Numbered from the stretch's first letter, positions 35,736 through 44,778 are shown. The stretch is DNA of 64,000 nt from Rhizobiales bacterium PAR1 (GCA_002256205.1 NKIW01000001.1:186001-250000); one strand, 5' to 3'. The notes: generated by a model from the letters alone, not told the origin. A program made the numbers and translations.

Positions 35736-36884
35736 ATGGCACATTCCAGCGCACCAACCTTCGCTTCCGCCGGTCCGGAATCGGACACGGCATACAAGCC
35801 CTTGGCGTATCTCGCGCCAATGGATGGCCTGCGCGCACTGGCTGTCCTGCTGGTTCTCTGGAGCCACATTCCGTTCGTCCCGGAAATTCCCTTCACGAAG
35901 CTCTCGTGGGAAATCACCCAAAAGCTCTCGATCGGGTATTTCGGGGTCGATATCTTCTTCATTCTCAGCGGCTTCCTGATTACGAGAATTCTGCTGAACA
36001 CCCTCGAGAACGAAGGAAAAATCTCGCTCCGCACCTTCTATATCAAGCGGGCGATCCGGATATTCCCGGTCTACTACCTCTGCGTCCTGTTCTACGTGGC
36101 TTTCTTCGCCTTCGACGGGAGGAGCCTCGTCAGCCTGCTGACCTATTCGTTCAATTACTATCACGCGCTGCACCCGACCCCGCACCCGCTCGAGCACACC
36201 TGGTCTCTGGCTGTAGAAGAGCAGTTCTATCTCGTCTGGCCGTTTCTGGTGGCGATGATCCCGGCTGCGCGCGGCAAGCTGATCACCGGGCTTTTTATCC
36301 CGTCCTTGGCCGCAGCGCTTGCTCTTGCCTTTGCGACCCTGATGGAGGGAACCCTTGCTGGCGACATGATCTACATGTCGAGCCTGACCCGGATGATGTC
36401 GCTTTCGCTGGGCGCCTCGCTCGCCTACCGCGAAAACACGACGAGCAACCTGAGCCCGCAGCAAGCCTGCGGTATCATCGGTCTTGGCGTGAGCCTGCTG
36501 CTGCTTGATTTTGTACTCAGATCATTCCGGATCATTCCGGCAGCGGGGTATTTTCAGGCGTTTGCGCTGGTCGGTTTCGCCCTGCTGAGTTTCGGCGCCG
36601 TCGCTTTGCTGCTGTCCCCGGATAGCCGCCTGATGCAGAAGGCACAGAGCTTCCTGACCCTGTCACCGCTGCGTTATATCGGGCGAATCTCCTACGGGCT
36701 CTACCTCTATCACTATCTCCTGCTCTACGTTCTGGGTATCCAATTGGCGGAAACCGAGGCGAAGGGCGCTTCGGGCAGCACTGTTCTGGCCTTTATCGTC
36801 CTGACATTCGGTTTGGCAGCACTGTCGTTCCGATTCTTCGAGGAGCCGTTGCTGCGACTAAAAAGCCGTTTCGCACGCTCCTGA
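35736..36884 (+). CDS. Acyltransferase-3 family membrane protein (OafA/YrhL-like)
   Basis: A 382-residue integral membrane acyltransferase. Family hallmarks are LAPMDGLRALAVLLVLWSH near 24-43 (with R and H essential in the family), GYFGVDIFFILSGFLIT near 66, and HTWSLAVEEQFYLVWP near 155, then several hydrophobic segments up to RISYGLYLYHYLLLYVLG. Such proteins O-acetylate or otherwise acylate surface polysaccharides, lipids or antibiotics. No glycan genes are nearby, so its substrate is unknown. The C-terminal SGNH domain of OafA is absent. Ribosome-binding site is weak. Confidence 0.92.
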   Translation: MAHSSAPTFASAGPESDTAYKPLAYLAPMDGLRALAVLLVLWSHIPFVPEIPFTKLSWEITQKLSIGYFGVDIFFILSGFLITRILLNTLENEGKISLRTFYIKRAIRIFPVYYLCVLFYVAFFAFDGRSLVSLLTYSFNYYHALHPTPHPLEHTWSLAVEEQFYLVWPFLVAMIPAARGKLITGLFIPSLAAALALAFATLMEGTLAGDMIYMSSLTRMMSLSLGASLAYRENTTSNLSPQQACGIIGLGVSLLLLDFVLRSFRIIPAAGYFQAFALVGFALLSFGAVALLLSPDSRLMQKAQSFLTLSPLRYIGRISYGLYLYHYLLLYVLGIQLAETEAKGASGSTVLAFIVLTFGLAALSFRFFEEPLLRLKSRFARS

Positions 36885-36943
36885 ACGGTTGGAAATGCTG
36901 CAATGCAGGAGTAGGCTCGACGTAACTCGTCTCAGCCCTCTTC

Positions 36944-38344
36944 ATGCGGAATGTCTCCATGAATGTTCACGCTACTCCCGGCAGCACCAGCCCCGCCGTT
37001 GACCCTGCCCGCATCACCGCACTCATCGCGGACCTCGGCGATATTCCGGTGATCACCGAGGAGAAAGTGGTGCGGAAAAGAAGCCGCGACTTCTTCTGGT
37101 ATTCGCCGATTCTCAACGAAGAGCTGTCCAAAAAGAGCGCCGACATCGTGGTTTTGCCGCGCAATGAGGCAGAGGTAATCCGGATCGCAGCAGCCTGCGC
37201 GAAGCATCGCATTCCCATCACGCCGCGCGGCGGGGCAACCGGCAACTACGGACAGGCCGTACCTCTTGAAGGCGGCGTATTGCTCGATCTCAATGCGCTC
37301 ACCGGCATCGAATGGGTCAAACCCGGTCATGTCCGGGTCGGCGCGGGGATGAATATCGGCAAGCTTGACGCCGAGCTTCGCCCGCAAGGCTGGGAGATGC
37401 GTATGCACCCCTCCACCAAGCGCACCGCGACCATCGGCGGCTTTGTCGCCGGCGGCTCGGGCGGTGTCGGCTCGGTGATGTATGGTGGCCTGCGCGAGCC
37501 GGGCAATATCCTCGCCGCGCGCATCGTCACGGTGGAGGAAACCCCGCGCGTCATCGAACTCCGGGGCGATGCGGCGCAGAAGATCAACCGCGCTTATGGC
37601 ACGACGGGCATCATCACCGCGCTCGAAATGCCGCTGGCGCCGGCCTACCCGTGGCTCGATGTCATCGTCGCTTTTGACGACTACAAGACATGCCTTGAAT
37701 TCGGGCGCGATGTCGCCCGCGCTGATGGCGTGATCAAGAAGCTGCTCTCGCCCATCGCAAGCCCGCTGCCGGAGTATTTCGGCCAGATGCGCGCGAACTG
37801 CCCGGACGGAAAGGCGATTCTCGTCGCAATGATTTCTGAGGCGTCGTTCGAAACCTTCTCGGATCTGATCGCCGGGCGCGGCACTATCACGCTCAAGGCG
37901 CCGACCGTCGAGGAACCGGGCCAGATCCCGGCCTACGAATTCACCTGGAATCACACGACGCTTCAGATGCTGAAGGTGGATCGCTCGATCACCTACCTTC
38001 AGTGTCTCTTCCCGCCGGATCGCTTCGTCGATACCATTCTCGATATGGCGGCGATGTTCCCGGACGAACTGATCCCGCATTGCGAATTCATCCGCTTCGG
38101 CGGACAGGTCACGTGCTCCGCCCTGCCCGTCATCCGCTACACGACGAAGGAGCGGCTTTATGAAATCATCGCTGCACACGAGGCCCATGGCGTGATGATC
38201 GCCAATCCCCATGTCGTGAGCCTGGAGGATGGCTCGCGCCACAAGCGCGCCGATGCTGACCAGATGGGCTTCAAGGCCGAGATCGACCCCTACGGCTTGC
38301 TCAACCCCGGCAAGATGCGCTCCTACATCCCTGTGAAAGCATGA
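36944..38344 (+). CDS. FAD-linked oxidase, first of two paralogues (GlcD-like, PCMH fold)
   Basis: A 466-residue FAD-dependent oxidase/dehydrogenase of the FAD_binding_4 superfamily. The FAD-binding region has ADIVVLPRNEAEVIRIAAAC, ITPRGGATGNYGQAVPL near 92, and HPSTKRTATIGGFVAGGSGGVGS near 145; the C-terminal domain ends DPYGLLNPGKMRSY, as in GlcD-type enzymes. N-terminal RSRDFFWYSPILNEEL is shared with the paralogue at 40051-41466. Function unknown: hydroxyacid or heterocycle oxidation are possible. The next gene overlaps its stop by four bases. An alternative start is ATG 36959. Confidence 0.88.
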   Translation: MRNVSMNVHATPGSTSPAVDPARITALIADLGDIPVITEEKVVRKRSRDFFWYSPILNEELSKKSADIVVLPRNEAEVIRIAAACAKHRIPITPRGGATGNYGQAVPLEGGVLLDLNALTGIEWVKPGHVRVGAGMNIGKLDAELRPQGWEMRMHPSTKRTATIGGFVAGGSGGVGSVMYGGLREPGNILAARIVTVEETPRVIELRGDAAQKINRAYGTTGIITALEMPLAPAYPWLDVIVAFDDYKTCLEFGRDVARADGVIKKLLSPIASPLPEYFGQMRANCPDGKAILVAMISEASFETFSDLIAGRGTITLKAPTVEEPGQIPAYEFTWNHTTLQMLKVDRSITYLQCLFPPDRFVDTILDMAAMFPDELIPHCEFIRFGGQVTCSALPVIRYTTKERLYEIIAAHEAHGVMIANPHVVSLEDGSRHKRADADQMGFKAEIDPYGLLNPGKMRSYIPVKA

Positions 38345-38928
38345 GAATTCTCTATCTCTACTGCCACCCGCTGGATGACAGTTTCCACGCTGCGATCCGC
38401 GATGCCGGCATCGCAGCGCTGCGCGCGAACGGCCATGACGTTGATCTATGCGACCTCTACGCGGAAGGCTTTCAGCCCGTGCTCACCGCCGAGATGCGGC
38501 GTGAGTATCACGACACCAGCCTCAACCGGAAAGGCATCGAGGGTTATGTCGAGCGCCTCCATGCCGCCGAGGGCATGGTGGTGCAATTTCCGACATGGGC
38601 GTTTGGTTTCCCGGCGATGCTTAAGGGCTATTTCGACCGGCTCTTCTCCCCGGGGATCACGTTTGATCTCACCGACCCGGCGCATGTGAAGCCCCTGCTC
38701 CCGAAACTCCGGAGCGTCACCGGCATTTCGACCTATGGCCGCCCGCGGCTTCAGGCGCTGTTTGTCGGCGATCCACCGCGCAAGATGATCACGCGGTATC
38801 TGCGCTGGTACGCTGGCGCGCGTGCCCGCATCCGCTATCTCGCGCTCTATCACATGAATGTCGCCACTGAAGCGCAGCGGAAGGCCTTTCTGGCGCGCGT
38901 TTCGACCGAACTCTCCCAGATCCGCTGA
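38341..38928 (+). CDS. NAD(P)H-dependent flavodoxin-fold oxidoreductase (KefF/MdaB-like)
   Basis: A 195-residue flavodoxin-like NAD(P)H:quinone oxidoreductase. It starts with MRILYLYCHPLDDSFHAAI (FMN/FAD phosphate-binding HPxxxSF pattern), continues with VVQFPTWAFGFPAMLKGYFDRLFSPG near 80-105, which is the family signature, and has GISTYGRPR. Start overlaps the oxidase stop (ATGA), so the two are translationally coupled. A role as electron-transfer or ring-reduction partner of the oxidase is inference from context. Confidence 0.9.
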   Translation: MRILYLYCHPLDDSFHAAIRDAGIAALRANGHDVDLCDLYAEGFQPVLTAEMRREYHDTSLNRKGIEGYVERLHAAEGMVVQFPTWAFGFPAMLKGYFDRLFSPGITFDLTDPAHVKPLLPKLRSVTGISTYGRPRLQALFVGDPPRKMITRYLRWYAGARARIRYLALYHMNVATEAQRKAFLARVSTELSQIR

Positions 38929-38934
38929 GGCATC

Positions 38935-39723
38935 ATGCGCAAAACCCACTGGTACGACCTGACCGCCCGCGATTTTGCCGCCCTCGACAAGGAGCGGACC
39001 ATCGCGGTGCTCCCCATTGCCGCGACCGAACAGCACGGCCCGCATCTCTCCGTGGGGACGGATTCGATCATCGCCGGCGGCATGATCGAGGAAGTCACGA
39101 GGCGCCTGCCGGAAGCGCTTTCAGTTCTGTTCCTGCCGATCCAGATGATTGGCAAATCGAACGAGCACCTGCGGTCGCCCGGCACCATCACGCTTTCGGC
39201 GGAAACACTGATCCGCGCCTGGACCGAGATCGGCGAGAGCGTCGCCCGGGCGGGCATCAGGAAACTGGTGATCGTCAATTCCCACGGCGGCAATGTCGAG
39301 ATCATGGGCATTGTCGCGCGCGAATTGCGCGTCCGCTGCGGGATGCTGGTTGCGCAATGCGCCTGGCGGCGGCTCGGTGTGCCGCAGGGCCTGTTTTCGG
39401 ATACCGAGAACAATTTCGGCATCCACGGCGGCGATTTCGAGACCTCGGTGATGCTGCATTTCGCGCCGGACCGCGTACGCAAGGACAAGGTGGCGGATTT
39501 TGTCCCCAAGTCGATCCAGATGACGAAGGATTACACCCAGCTCCGCATGACCGGCTTCACCTCGATGGCGTGGATCGCCGAGGACAATCACCCCGAGGGA
39601 GTCGCCGGTGAAGCCCATCTCGCGACAGCGGAAAAGGGCGCGAAAGCCGCGGAATTTCAGGCGCTGCGCTTCATCGAACTGTTGCAGGACGTGGCGAAGT
39701 TTCCGCTTGAGGATTTGGCTTGA
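38935..39723 (+). CDS. Creatininase-family hydrolase
   Basis: A 262-residue member of the creatininase superfamily of metal-dependent amide and cyclic-amide hydrolases. Metal-binding segments are visible: AATEQHGPHLSVGTDSI near 29-45 (Glu, His and Asp ligands), IVNSHGGNVEIM near 115, and GIHGGDFETSVML near 158, where the usual HAGExETS reads HGGDFETS. Besides creatininase, the family has formamide hydrolases of flavin/deazaflavin and sugar-ring hydrolases, so the reaction is open. It follows the flavodoxin-fold gene by six bases. Confidence 0.92.
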   Translation: MRKTHWYDLTARDFAALDKERTIAVLPIAATEQHGPHLSVGTDSIIAGGMIEEVTRRLPEALSVLFLPIQMIGKSNEHLRSPGTITLSAETLIRAWTEIGESVARAGIRKLVIVNSHGGNVEIMGIVARELRVRCGMLVAQCAWRRLGVPQGLFSDTENNFGIHGGDFETSVMLHFAPDRVRKDKVADFVPKSIQMTKDYTQLRMTGFTSMAWIAEDNHPEGVAGEAHLATAEKGAKAAEFQALRFIELLQDVAKFPLEDLA

Positions 39724-40046
39724 TCAACGCGCTCTTTGTTTGTTCTGCGAACAAGCTTCGCAGCCCGACAGCTGAACAAGTCTTCTCGACATACAACGGC
39801 GTGGAGACGGACTCTGCCGGTCTGCTGGAAACGGCTGATACCCGCCTCTCTCCTGAGCAAATCGAATGGTCGGACATCATTTTCGTGATGGAAAAGCGTC
39901 ACCGTTCGAAGCTATCGAAACAGTTCAAACGCTACCTGAACGGCAAGTGGATCATCTGTCTCGAAATACCGGACGAGTACGAATACATGCAACCGGAACT
40001 AGTCGCGCTATTGGAGCGGAAAGCCGGACCATTCCTCCGCCGCTGA
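39720..40046 (+). CDS. Small tyrosine-phosphatase-like protein (low-molecular-weight PTP fold)
   Basis: A 108-residue protein resembling predicted low-molecular-weight tyrosine phosphatases (COG4551-like). The P-loop CX5RS is intact at the N-terminus: ALFVCSANKLRSPTAEQVF, and a downstream SDIIFVMEKRHRSKL matches the family helix. It starts with TTG, overlapping the creatininase stop as TTGA. It is shorter than classical LMW-PTPs (about 150). Role in this operon is unclear; it ends four bases before the converging second oxidase. Confidence 0.82.
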   Translation: MINALFVCSANKLRSPTAEQVFSTYNGVETDSAGLLETADTRLSPEQIEWSDIIFVMEKRHRSKLSKQFKRYLNGKWIICLEIPDEYEYMQPELVALLERKAGPFLRR

Positions 40047-40050
40047 GCCC

Positions 40051-41466
40051 TCACCCCAACCCGCCGCCCAACCCCTTGAAAAGAAAGTTCTTCCCCGCCT
40101 TGAAATCATAATCAGGGTCTTCCCATGCAATCATCTTGCCGGGGTTCAGAAGGCCTTGCGGGTCAGCCTCGCGTTTGAAGGCAAGCTGCGCCTCGTCCGT
40201 CTGCTTCATGCCGCCCTCTTCGAGCGTGTAGCGGTGCGGGTTGAAGATCGGCGCGCCCATATCCTCATGGATGGCCATGATCTCTTCGAGCCGTTCCTCA
40301 GTGGTGAACTTCACCATCGGCAGGCCAAAGCACGTCACCTTGCCGTCGAAGCGCACGAATTCGAGGTGGCAGGCGACCTCATCACCAAATTTCGCATTGA
40401 TCTTCTCGACAAGTCCGATCTGGTTCGGGAACGGGTAGAGCACCTGCAAATAGGTGATTTTCGGATCAACCCGCAATGCACGCAACGTGGTGTGGTTCCA
40501 CGAGAGTTCGAACACCGGCGGCAGGCCCTTGGCCGCCTCTTCGCTGAGGGTATCCGATCGCATCAGCACCTCGGCGCCCTTCCAGCGCGCGGTGAAGGCG
40601 AGCAACGGGTGTAGTGCGAAATCCGCAACCATGATCAGCACGACATGCTTGTCGCGTGGCAGAAGTTTTTTATGCCGCAGGAACGTGTCATGCGGCGCAG
40701 GCGCGGCAACAACCCCAAGCTCCTTGAGCAGCAGCCCATCTTGCTCGCCAAGGGCATTCGCAAATTCACTCGCGCGTCGCAAATCATCAAAGCCGACAAT
40801 CAGATCGACCCAGGGGTAAGCGGTTGCCAGCGGCACCTCGCATTCCGTGATGATGCCGTTGGTGCCATAGGCATGCGCGACTTTCAGAAGATCATCGCCG
40901 GAGAGTTCGAGCACACGTGGGCTCGCCTCCATGGTCATCACTTTCATGCGGATGATGTTGCCGTAATCCCGAAGGCCGCCCCAGCGGATTGAGCCGATTC
41001 CTCCCGAACCACCGGCAATGAAGCCGCCGATGGTCGCGGTGTGATAGGTCGAGGGATGAAGCCGCAATTCCTGCCCGGATTTCGCGCGCGTCTCATGATC
41101 GATTTCGGAGAGGATCGCACCCGGACCGGTCACAACGCGTCCCGGCGCGATGGATTTGACCGCCTTCAGCGCCGAAAGGTCGAGCACCACACCGCCGGAA
41201 AGCGGCATCGCCTGCCCGTAATTTCCAGTCCCCGTACCGCGCGGCGTCACCGGAATGCCGAGGCGGTGGCACTCGCCGAGCACCGTTAAGAGCTCCTCTT
41301 CATTCGTGGGAATGACGATGAGGTTGCCGACAACAGCGTCGAGCTGGCGCTTCAGCGTTGGCGAATACCAGTAGAAGTCACGGCTCTTCTGCTTCAGAAT
41401 CGCCGGATTATCATCGGTTCTGATGGCGCCAAGGCGGGCCTTAAGCGTTGCGATATCATGCGGCAT
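40051..41466 (-). CDS. FAD-linked oxidase, second of two paralogues (GlcD-like)
   Basis: A 471-residue paralogue of the oxidase at 36944-38344, sharing KSRDFYWYSPTLKRQL, VTPRGTGTGNYGQAMPLSGGVVLDLSAL, LRLHPSTYHTATIGGFIAGGSGGIGS and DPQGLLNPGKM. By eye the two share close to half their residues across the FAD domain, so they are clearly related but not recent copies. It lies eight bases after the amidohydrolase gene, in one operon. The presence of one paralogue in each of two converging operons suggests two similar oxidation steps or two related substrates. Confidence 0.88.
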   Translation of the reverse strand: MPHDIATLKARLGAIRTDDNPAILKQKSRDFYWYSPTLKRQLDAVVGNLIVIPTNEEELLTVLGECHRLGIPVTPRGTGTGNYGQAMPLSGGVVLDLSALKAVKSIAPGRVVTGPGAILSEIDHETRAKSGQELRLHPSTYHTATIGGFIAGGSGGIGSIRWGGLRDYGNIIRMKVMTMEASPRVLELSGDDLLKVAHAYGTNGIITECEVPLATAYPWVDLIVGFDDLRRASEFANALGEQDGLLLKELGVVAAPAPHDTFLRHKKLLPRDKHVVLIMVADFALHPLLAFTARWKGAEVLMRSDTLSEEAAKGLPPVFELSWNHTTLRALRVDPKITYLQVLYPFPNQIGLVEKINAKFGDEVACHLEFVRFDGKVTCFGLPMVKFTTEERLEEIMAIHEDMGAPIFNPHRYTLEEGGMKQTDEAQLAFKREADPQGLLNPGKMIAWEDPDYDFKAGKNFLFKGLGGGLG

Positions 41467-41474
41467 GTGAAATC

Positions 41475-42800
41475 CTAGAGTCCGTCGAGTTCAGCATATT
41501 CGGGCAGCGGTGCGTCGATCGCCTTGCCGTTGATCAGCACCAGCCGATCGGTCTGCGGGCGGCACAGAAACTCATTCATTGTCCGCGCCGAGAAGATCAC
41601 AAGGTCTGCTGCAGCACCGACCTTGATCCGCCCCTTCTCGGGCATTCGCATCTGAGCGGCGGGTCGGGTGGTCAGCGTCTCCAGCCACGGCCGTGCAGAG
41701 TGGTCAAAATGCAGGATGCGCGTCGCCTCGCGGAAGACCTCAACCCCGTCGAGATCGCCATAGGCATAGAACGGATCGCGGGTGTTGTCGGAGGCGACCA
41801 TCGTGGAAACGCCAGCCGAATCAAGCTCATGCAGTGGCGCGACCCCACGCCAGCGCGGCGTGATGCCCGCCTGCCGGTCTTGCAGATACATGTTGCACAT
41901 CGGCAGCGACACAACATTGAGCCCCGCCTCGGCCAGTTTTCCGGTGACGCGTTTGCGATCCTCATCACTCATCAGCGCGAGTGAGCAACAATGACCCGCA
42001 AGCGCCTTGCCCTTGAATTTGTGGCGGATCAGCGCATCCGCGATCACCTCAAGGCTGCGCGCATCGGGCGAATTCGATTCATCGACGTGGAAATCAAGGT
42101 CGAGTCCGTCTGTTTTCGCCACACCGACCATCTTGTCGAGCGCGGCTTCGAGCTTGGCATCGGGTGCTTCGCCGAGAAACGTCACCGCTCCGAGAATGCC
42201 CTGATAACGGCTCACAGTCGCGACGAGCTTTTCGAATTCATCAGGGTTATCCATCACATTGACGATGGGCATCAGGCAGACAGCCTGAAGCGCGATGCGG
42301 CCATGCCATTCGGAACGCATCTCGTCGAACACCGGCCAGGAGATGCCGATCTGTTTGCCAATGCTGTCGAGATGCGTGCGGATCGCGCCTGTGCCGTGAT
42401 GCAAGGCCGAACGCAGTGCGAAATCCATTCGCGCCTGCACATCCTCGGCGGTCCAATACGCCTCGCGGTCGCGCCCAACAGTCTCGCGCGCGCCGAAAAA
42501 CGTCCCATCCGGGTTCGGCGCGCGACGGAACACATGGCCCTTGTCGAGATGGGTGTGGATATCGATGAGACGCGGCAGCACCAGCCGCTTGCCACCGGGC
42601 AGATGCGGAACACCGTCCTGCGGGGCGGCACCGACCACGACCTCGGCGATTTTGCCGGCCTCGATCAGCAGTGAGGCTTTGACAAGCCCATCACGGCTTG
42701 TTTCGGGCGGATCATCGCCGGAAAAGTCGGTGATCGCCGCCGGCAGACTGACACCATCGAGCCAATAGCGCACAAGCCGTGGTGGAACCTCAAACTGCAC
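41475..42800 (-). CDS. Cytosine-deaminase-like amidohydrolase
   Basis: A 441-residue amidohydrolase-superfamily enzyme near CodA. Metal and catalytic motifs are clear: RLIDIHTHLDKGH near 77-89 (HxH), LDFHVDESNSPDAR near 232 (His and Glu), ALAGHCCSLALM near 262, and STMVASDNTRDPFYAYGD near 325 with the metal-binding Asp. The C-terminal composite-domain region has VGAAADLVIFSARTMNEFL. Relatives deaminate cytosine, isoguanine, isocytosine or other rings. It is the first gene of the minus-strand operon with the second oxidase, opposite to the Rid-family gene. Confidence 0.9.
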   Translation of the reverse strand: MQFEVPPRLVRYWLDGVSLPAAITDFSGDDPPETSRDGLVKASLLIEAGKIAEVVVGAAPQDGVPHLPGGKRLVLPRLIDIHTHLDKGHVFRRAPNPDGTFFGARETVGRDREAYWTAEDVQARMDFALRSALHHGTGAIRTHLDSIGKQIGISWPVFDEMRSEWHGRIALQAVCLMPIVNVMDNPDEFEKLVATVSRYQGILGAVTFLGEAPDAKLEAALDKMVGVAKTDGLDLDFHVDESNSPDARSLEVIADALIRHKFKGKALAGHCCSLALMSDEDRKRVTGKLAEAGLNVVSLPMCNMYLQDRQAGITPRWRGVAPLHELDSAGVSTMVASDNTRDPFYAYGDLDGVEVFREATRILHFDHSARPWLETLTTRPAAQMRMPEKGRIKVGAAADLVIFSARTMNEFLCRPQTDRLVLINGKAIDAPLPEYAELDGL

Positions 42801-43041
42801 GCTTCTCTCCCTGATCTATCTTCGCCGGCGCCAGACCGAATTCACCTTGATCCCAAATCGCCTTGATCTGAAGCAAACCCGATTCCATTCTTCACGGGAA
42901 GTCCAGCGCATCTATCTTGGCGCCCCGGAAGCATTTTCAAGCGAAGTGGGCGCCGGTTCGCGTGAAGAAAATGCGACAGAAAAAAGCAGAGCGTTTTTCG
43001 ACGAATGGAAATTCGGAGAAAATACACCGAAAGGAATGAGA

Positions 43042-43428
43042 ATGGCCGCCACCCCTATTAATCCCGGTGCGATCCGTGCGCCATTTGCGGCTTATTCTCA
43101 TGCCGTGGTTGTCGATACGCCCAAGCGGATGCTCTTTGCCTCCGGGCAACTTGGCGTTTCGCCTGACGATGTTATCCCCGAGGATATCGAAGCGCAGGCC
43201 GTGCTCTGCTTCGAGAATATCCGCGCGATCCTCGCCGAGGCAGGGATGGATTTCTCCCATGTCGTACGCTTCACCGCTTTTGTGACCGACAGGGCGTATT
43301 TTCCCGTTTATGGCGCGGTCAGAAGCCGCTATGTCAGCGGCAACGCTTTTTCCTCGACGCTCGTCATTGCCTCTGGCTTTACCCGCCCTGAATTCAAGGT
43401 GGAGGTCGAGGTGACGGCGGTCGCCTGA
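43042..43428 (+). CDS. Rid-family (YjgF/YER057c/UK114) protein lacking the catalytic arginine
   Basis: A 128-residue Rid-superfamily protein: AAYSHAVVVDTPKRMLFASGQLGVSPDD, then QAVLCFENIRAILAEAGMDFSHVVRFTAFVTD and KVEVEVTAVA at the end. True RidA enzymes hydrolyse imines using an arginine (R105 of E. coli RidA, in PARSCVEV). The matching segment here reads FSSTLVIA, with Ser at that position, so it is not a RidA-subfamily imine deaminase and belongs with Rid groups of other function. ATG 43042 is chosen for its AAGGA site; the frame is open upstream but unlike the family. rimO follows after 15 bases. Confidence 0.88.
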   Translation: MAATPINPGAIRAPFAAYSHAVVVDTPKRMLFASGQLGVSPDDVIPEDIEAQAVLCFENIRAILAEAGMDFSHVVRFTAFVTDRAYFPVYGAVRSRYVSGNAFSSTLVIASGFTRPEFKVEVEVTAVA

Positions 43429-43443
43429 CACGCCCGGATTATT

Positions 43444-44778
43444 ATGACCGCTCCTGCTCCCAAGATTTCCTTCGTTTCGCTCGGCTGCCCGAAGGCGCTG
43501 GTGGATTCGGAACGCATCATCACCAAGCTCCGCGCCGAAGGCTACGAGCTGACGAAAACCCACGCGGGTGCCGATCTTGTCATCGTCAACACCTGCGGCT
43601 TTCTCGATAGCGCCAAGGCTGAAAGCCTCGATGCCATCGGCAAAGGCATGGCGGAAAACGGCAAGGTCATCGTCACGGGCTGTATGGGTGCCGAGCCGGA
43701 GCAAATCCGCGAGGCCTACCCGGGCATTGCCGCGATCACCGGACCACAAGCCTACGAGAGCGTGATGAACGCGGTGCATGACGTCGCCCCGCCGCTGCAC
43801 AACCCGTTCCTCGATCTCGTGCCGGAACAGGGCGTGAAGCTCACACCGCGTCATTACGCCTATCTGAAAATCTCGGAGGGCTGCAACAACCGCTGCACTT
43901 TCTGCATCATTCCGAAGCTGCGCGGCGATCTTGTCTCGCGCCCGCTCGCCGAGGTGATGCGCGAAGCGGAAAAGCTCGTCAAAGCCGGGGTCAAGGAACT
44001 GCTGGTCATCAGCCAAGATACCTCGGCCTACGGCGTTGACCTGAAGTACGCCCCGAGCCCCTGGGGCGATGTCGACTATCGCACGCGCTTTCTCGATCTC
44101 GCCAAGGCGCTCTCGACCCTCGGCGTCTGGGTCCGCATGCACTATGTCTACCCCTACCCGCATGTCGATGAGGTGATCCCGCTGATGGGCGAGGTTGCGG
44201 CCAGCGGCGGCATGGTGCTTCCCTATCTCGATATTCCCTTCCAGCATGCGGCACCGAATGTGCTCAAGGCGATGCGCCGCCCCGCGCATCAGGAAAAGAC
44301 CTTCCAGCGCATTGAAAAATGGCGGGAAATCTGCCCGGACCTTGCTATCCGCTCGACCTTCATCGTCGGCTTCCCCGGCGAGACGGAGGAGGATTTCGAA
44401 GAACTTCTGAGCTTCCTCACGGCGGCGAAGCTGGAGCGCGTCGGCGCGTTCAAGTACGAGCCGGTGCGTGGCGCCACGGCCAATGATCTCGGTTTTGAGG
44501 CAATTTCTCCCGAGGTGCAGCAGAAGCGCTATGACCGCTTCATGAGGCATCAGCAGCCGATTTCAGCCAAACTCCTGCAACGTCGCGTTGGCCAGCGCAT
44601 CAAGGTGATCATCGATGAGGCCGGCCCAACCGTTTCGAAGGGCCGTTCGATCTGGGATGCGCCGGAGATCGATGGTTCGGTCTATGTCGCCTCGCGCCGC
44701 CCCTTGCGTGCGGGCGATATCGTCTCGGTGAAGATCGAGCGCGCGGATGCCTATGACCTACACGGGGTCGCAGTGTGA
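43444..44778 (+). CDS. rimO: Ribosomal protein S12 methylthiotransferase RimO
   Basis: RimO is a radical-SAM methylthiotransferase that modifies an aspartate of ribosomal protein S12. The 444-residue protein has the N-terminal UPF0004 domain ([25 protein letters not shown] and VTGCMGAEP holding the three cluster cysteines), the radical-SAM CxxxCxxC ([17 protein letters not shown] near 145) and a C-terminal TRAM domain. FLDSAK and the [10 protein letters not shown] segment favour RimO over MiaB. EamA follows with a four-base overlap. Confidence 0.96.
   Translation: MTAPAPKISFVSLGCPKALVDSERIITKLRAEGYELTKTHAGADLVIVNTCGFLDSAKAESLDAIGKGMAENGKVIVTGCMGAEPEQIREAYPGIAAITGPQAYESVMNAVHDVAPPLHNPFLDLVPEQGVKLTPRHYAYLKISEGCNNRCTFCIIPKLRGDLVSRPLAEVMREAEKLVKAGVKELLVISQDTSAYGVDLKYAPSPWGDVDYRTRFLDLAKALSTLGVWVRMHYVYPYPHVDEVIPLMGEVAASGGMVLPYLDIPFQHAAPNVLKAMRRPAHQEKTFQRIEKWREICPDLAIRSTFIVGFPGETEEDFEELLSFLTAAKLERVGAFKYEPVRGATANDLGFEAISPEVQQKRYDRFMRHQQPISAKLLQRRVGQRIKVIIDEAGPTVSKGRSIWDAPEIDGSVYVASRRPLRAGDIVSVKIERADAYDLHGVAV

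Noticed and set aside
36520-36541. Ten-base tandem repeat ATCATTCCGG inside the acyltransferase gene
   Set aside because: It is in frame within coding sequence, very short and has no sign of function.
36932-38242. Minus-strand open frame opposite the first FAD oxidase
   Set aside because: The sense protein matches its paralogue at 40051-41466 throughout; the antisense frame matches nothing.
42937-44550. Long minus-strand open frame opposite the Rid-family gene and rimO
   Set aside because: The sense strand encodes full Rid and RimO motifs. The antisense product has the typical composition of a GC-rich mirror frame.
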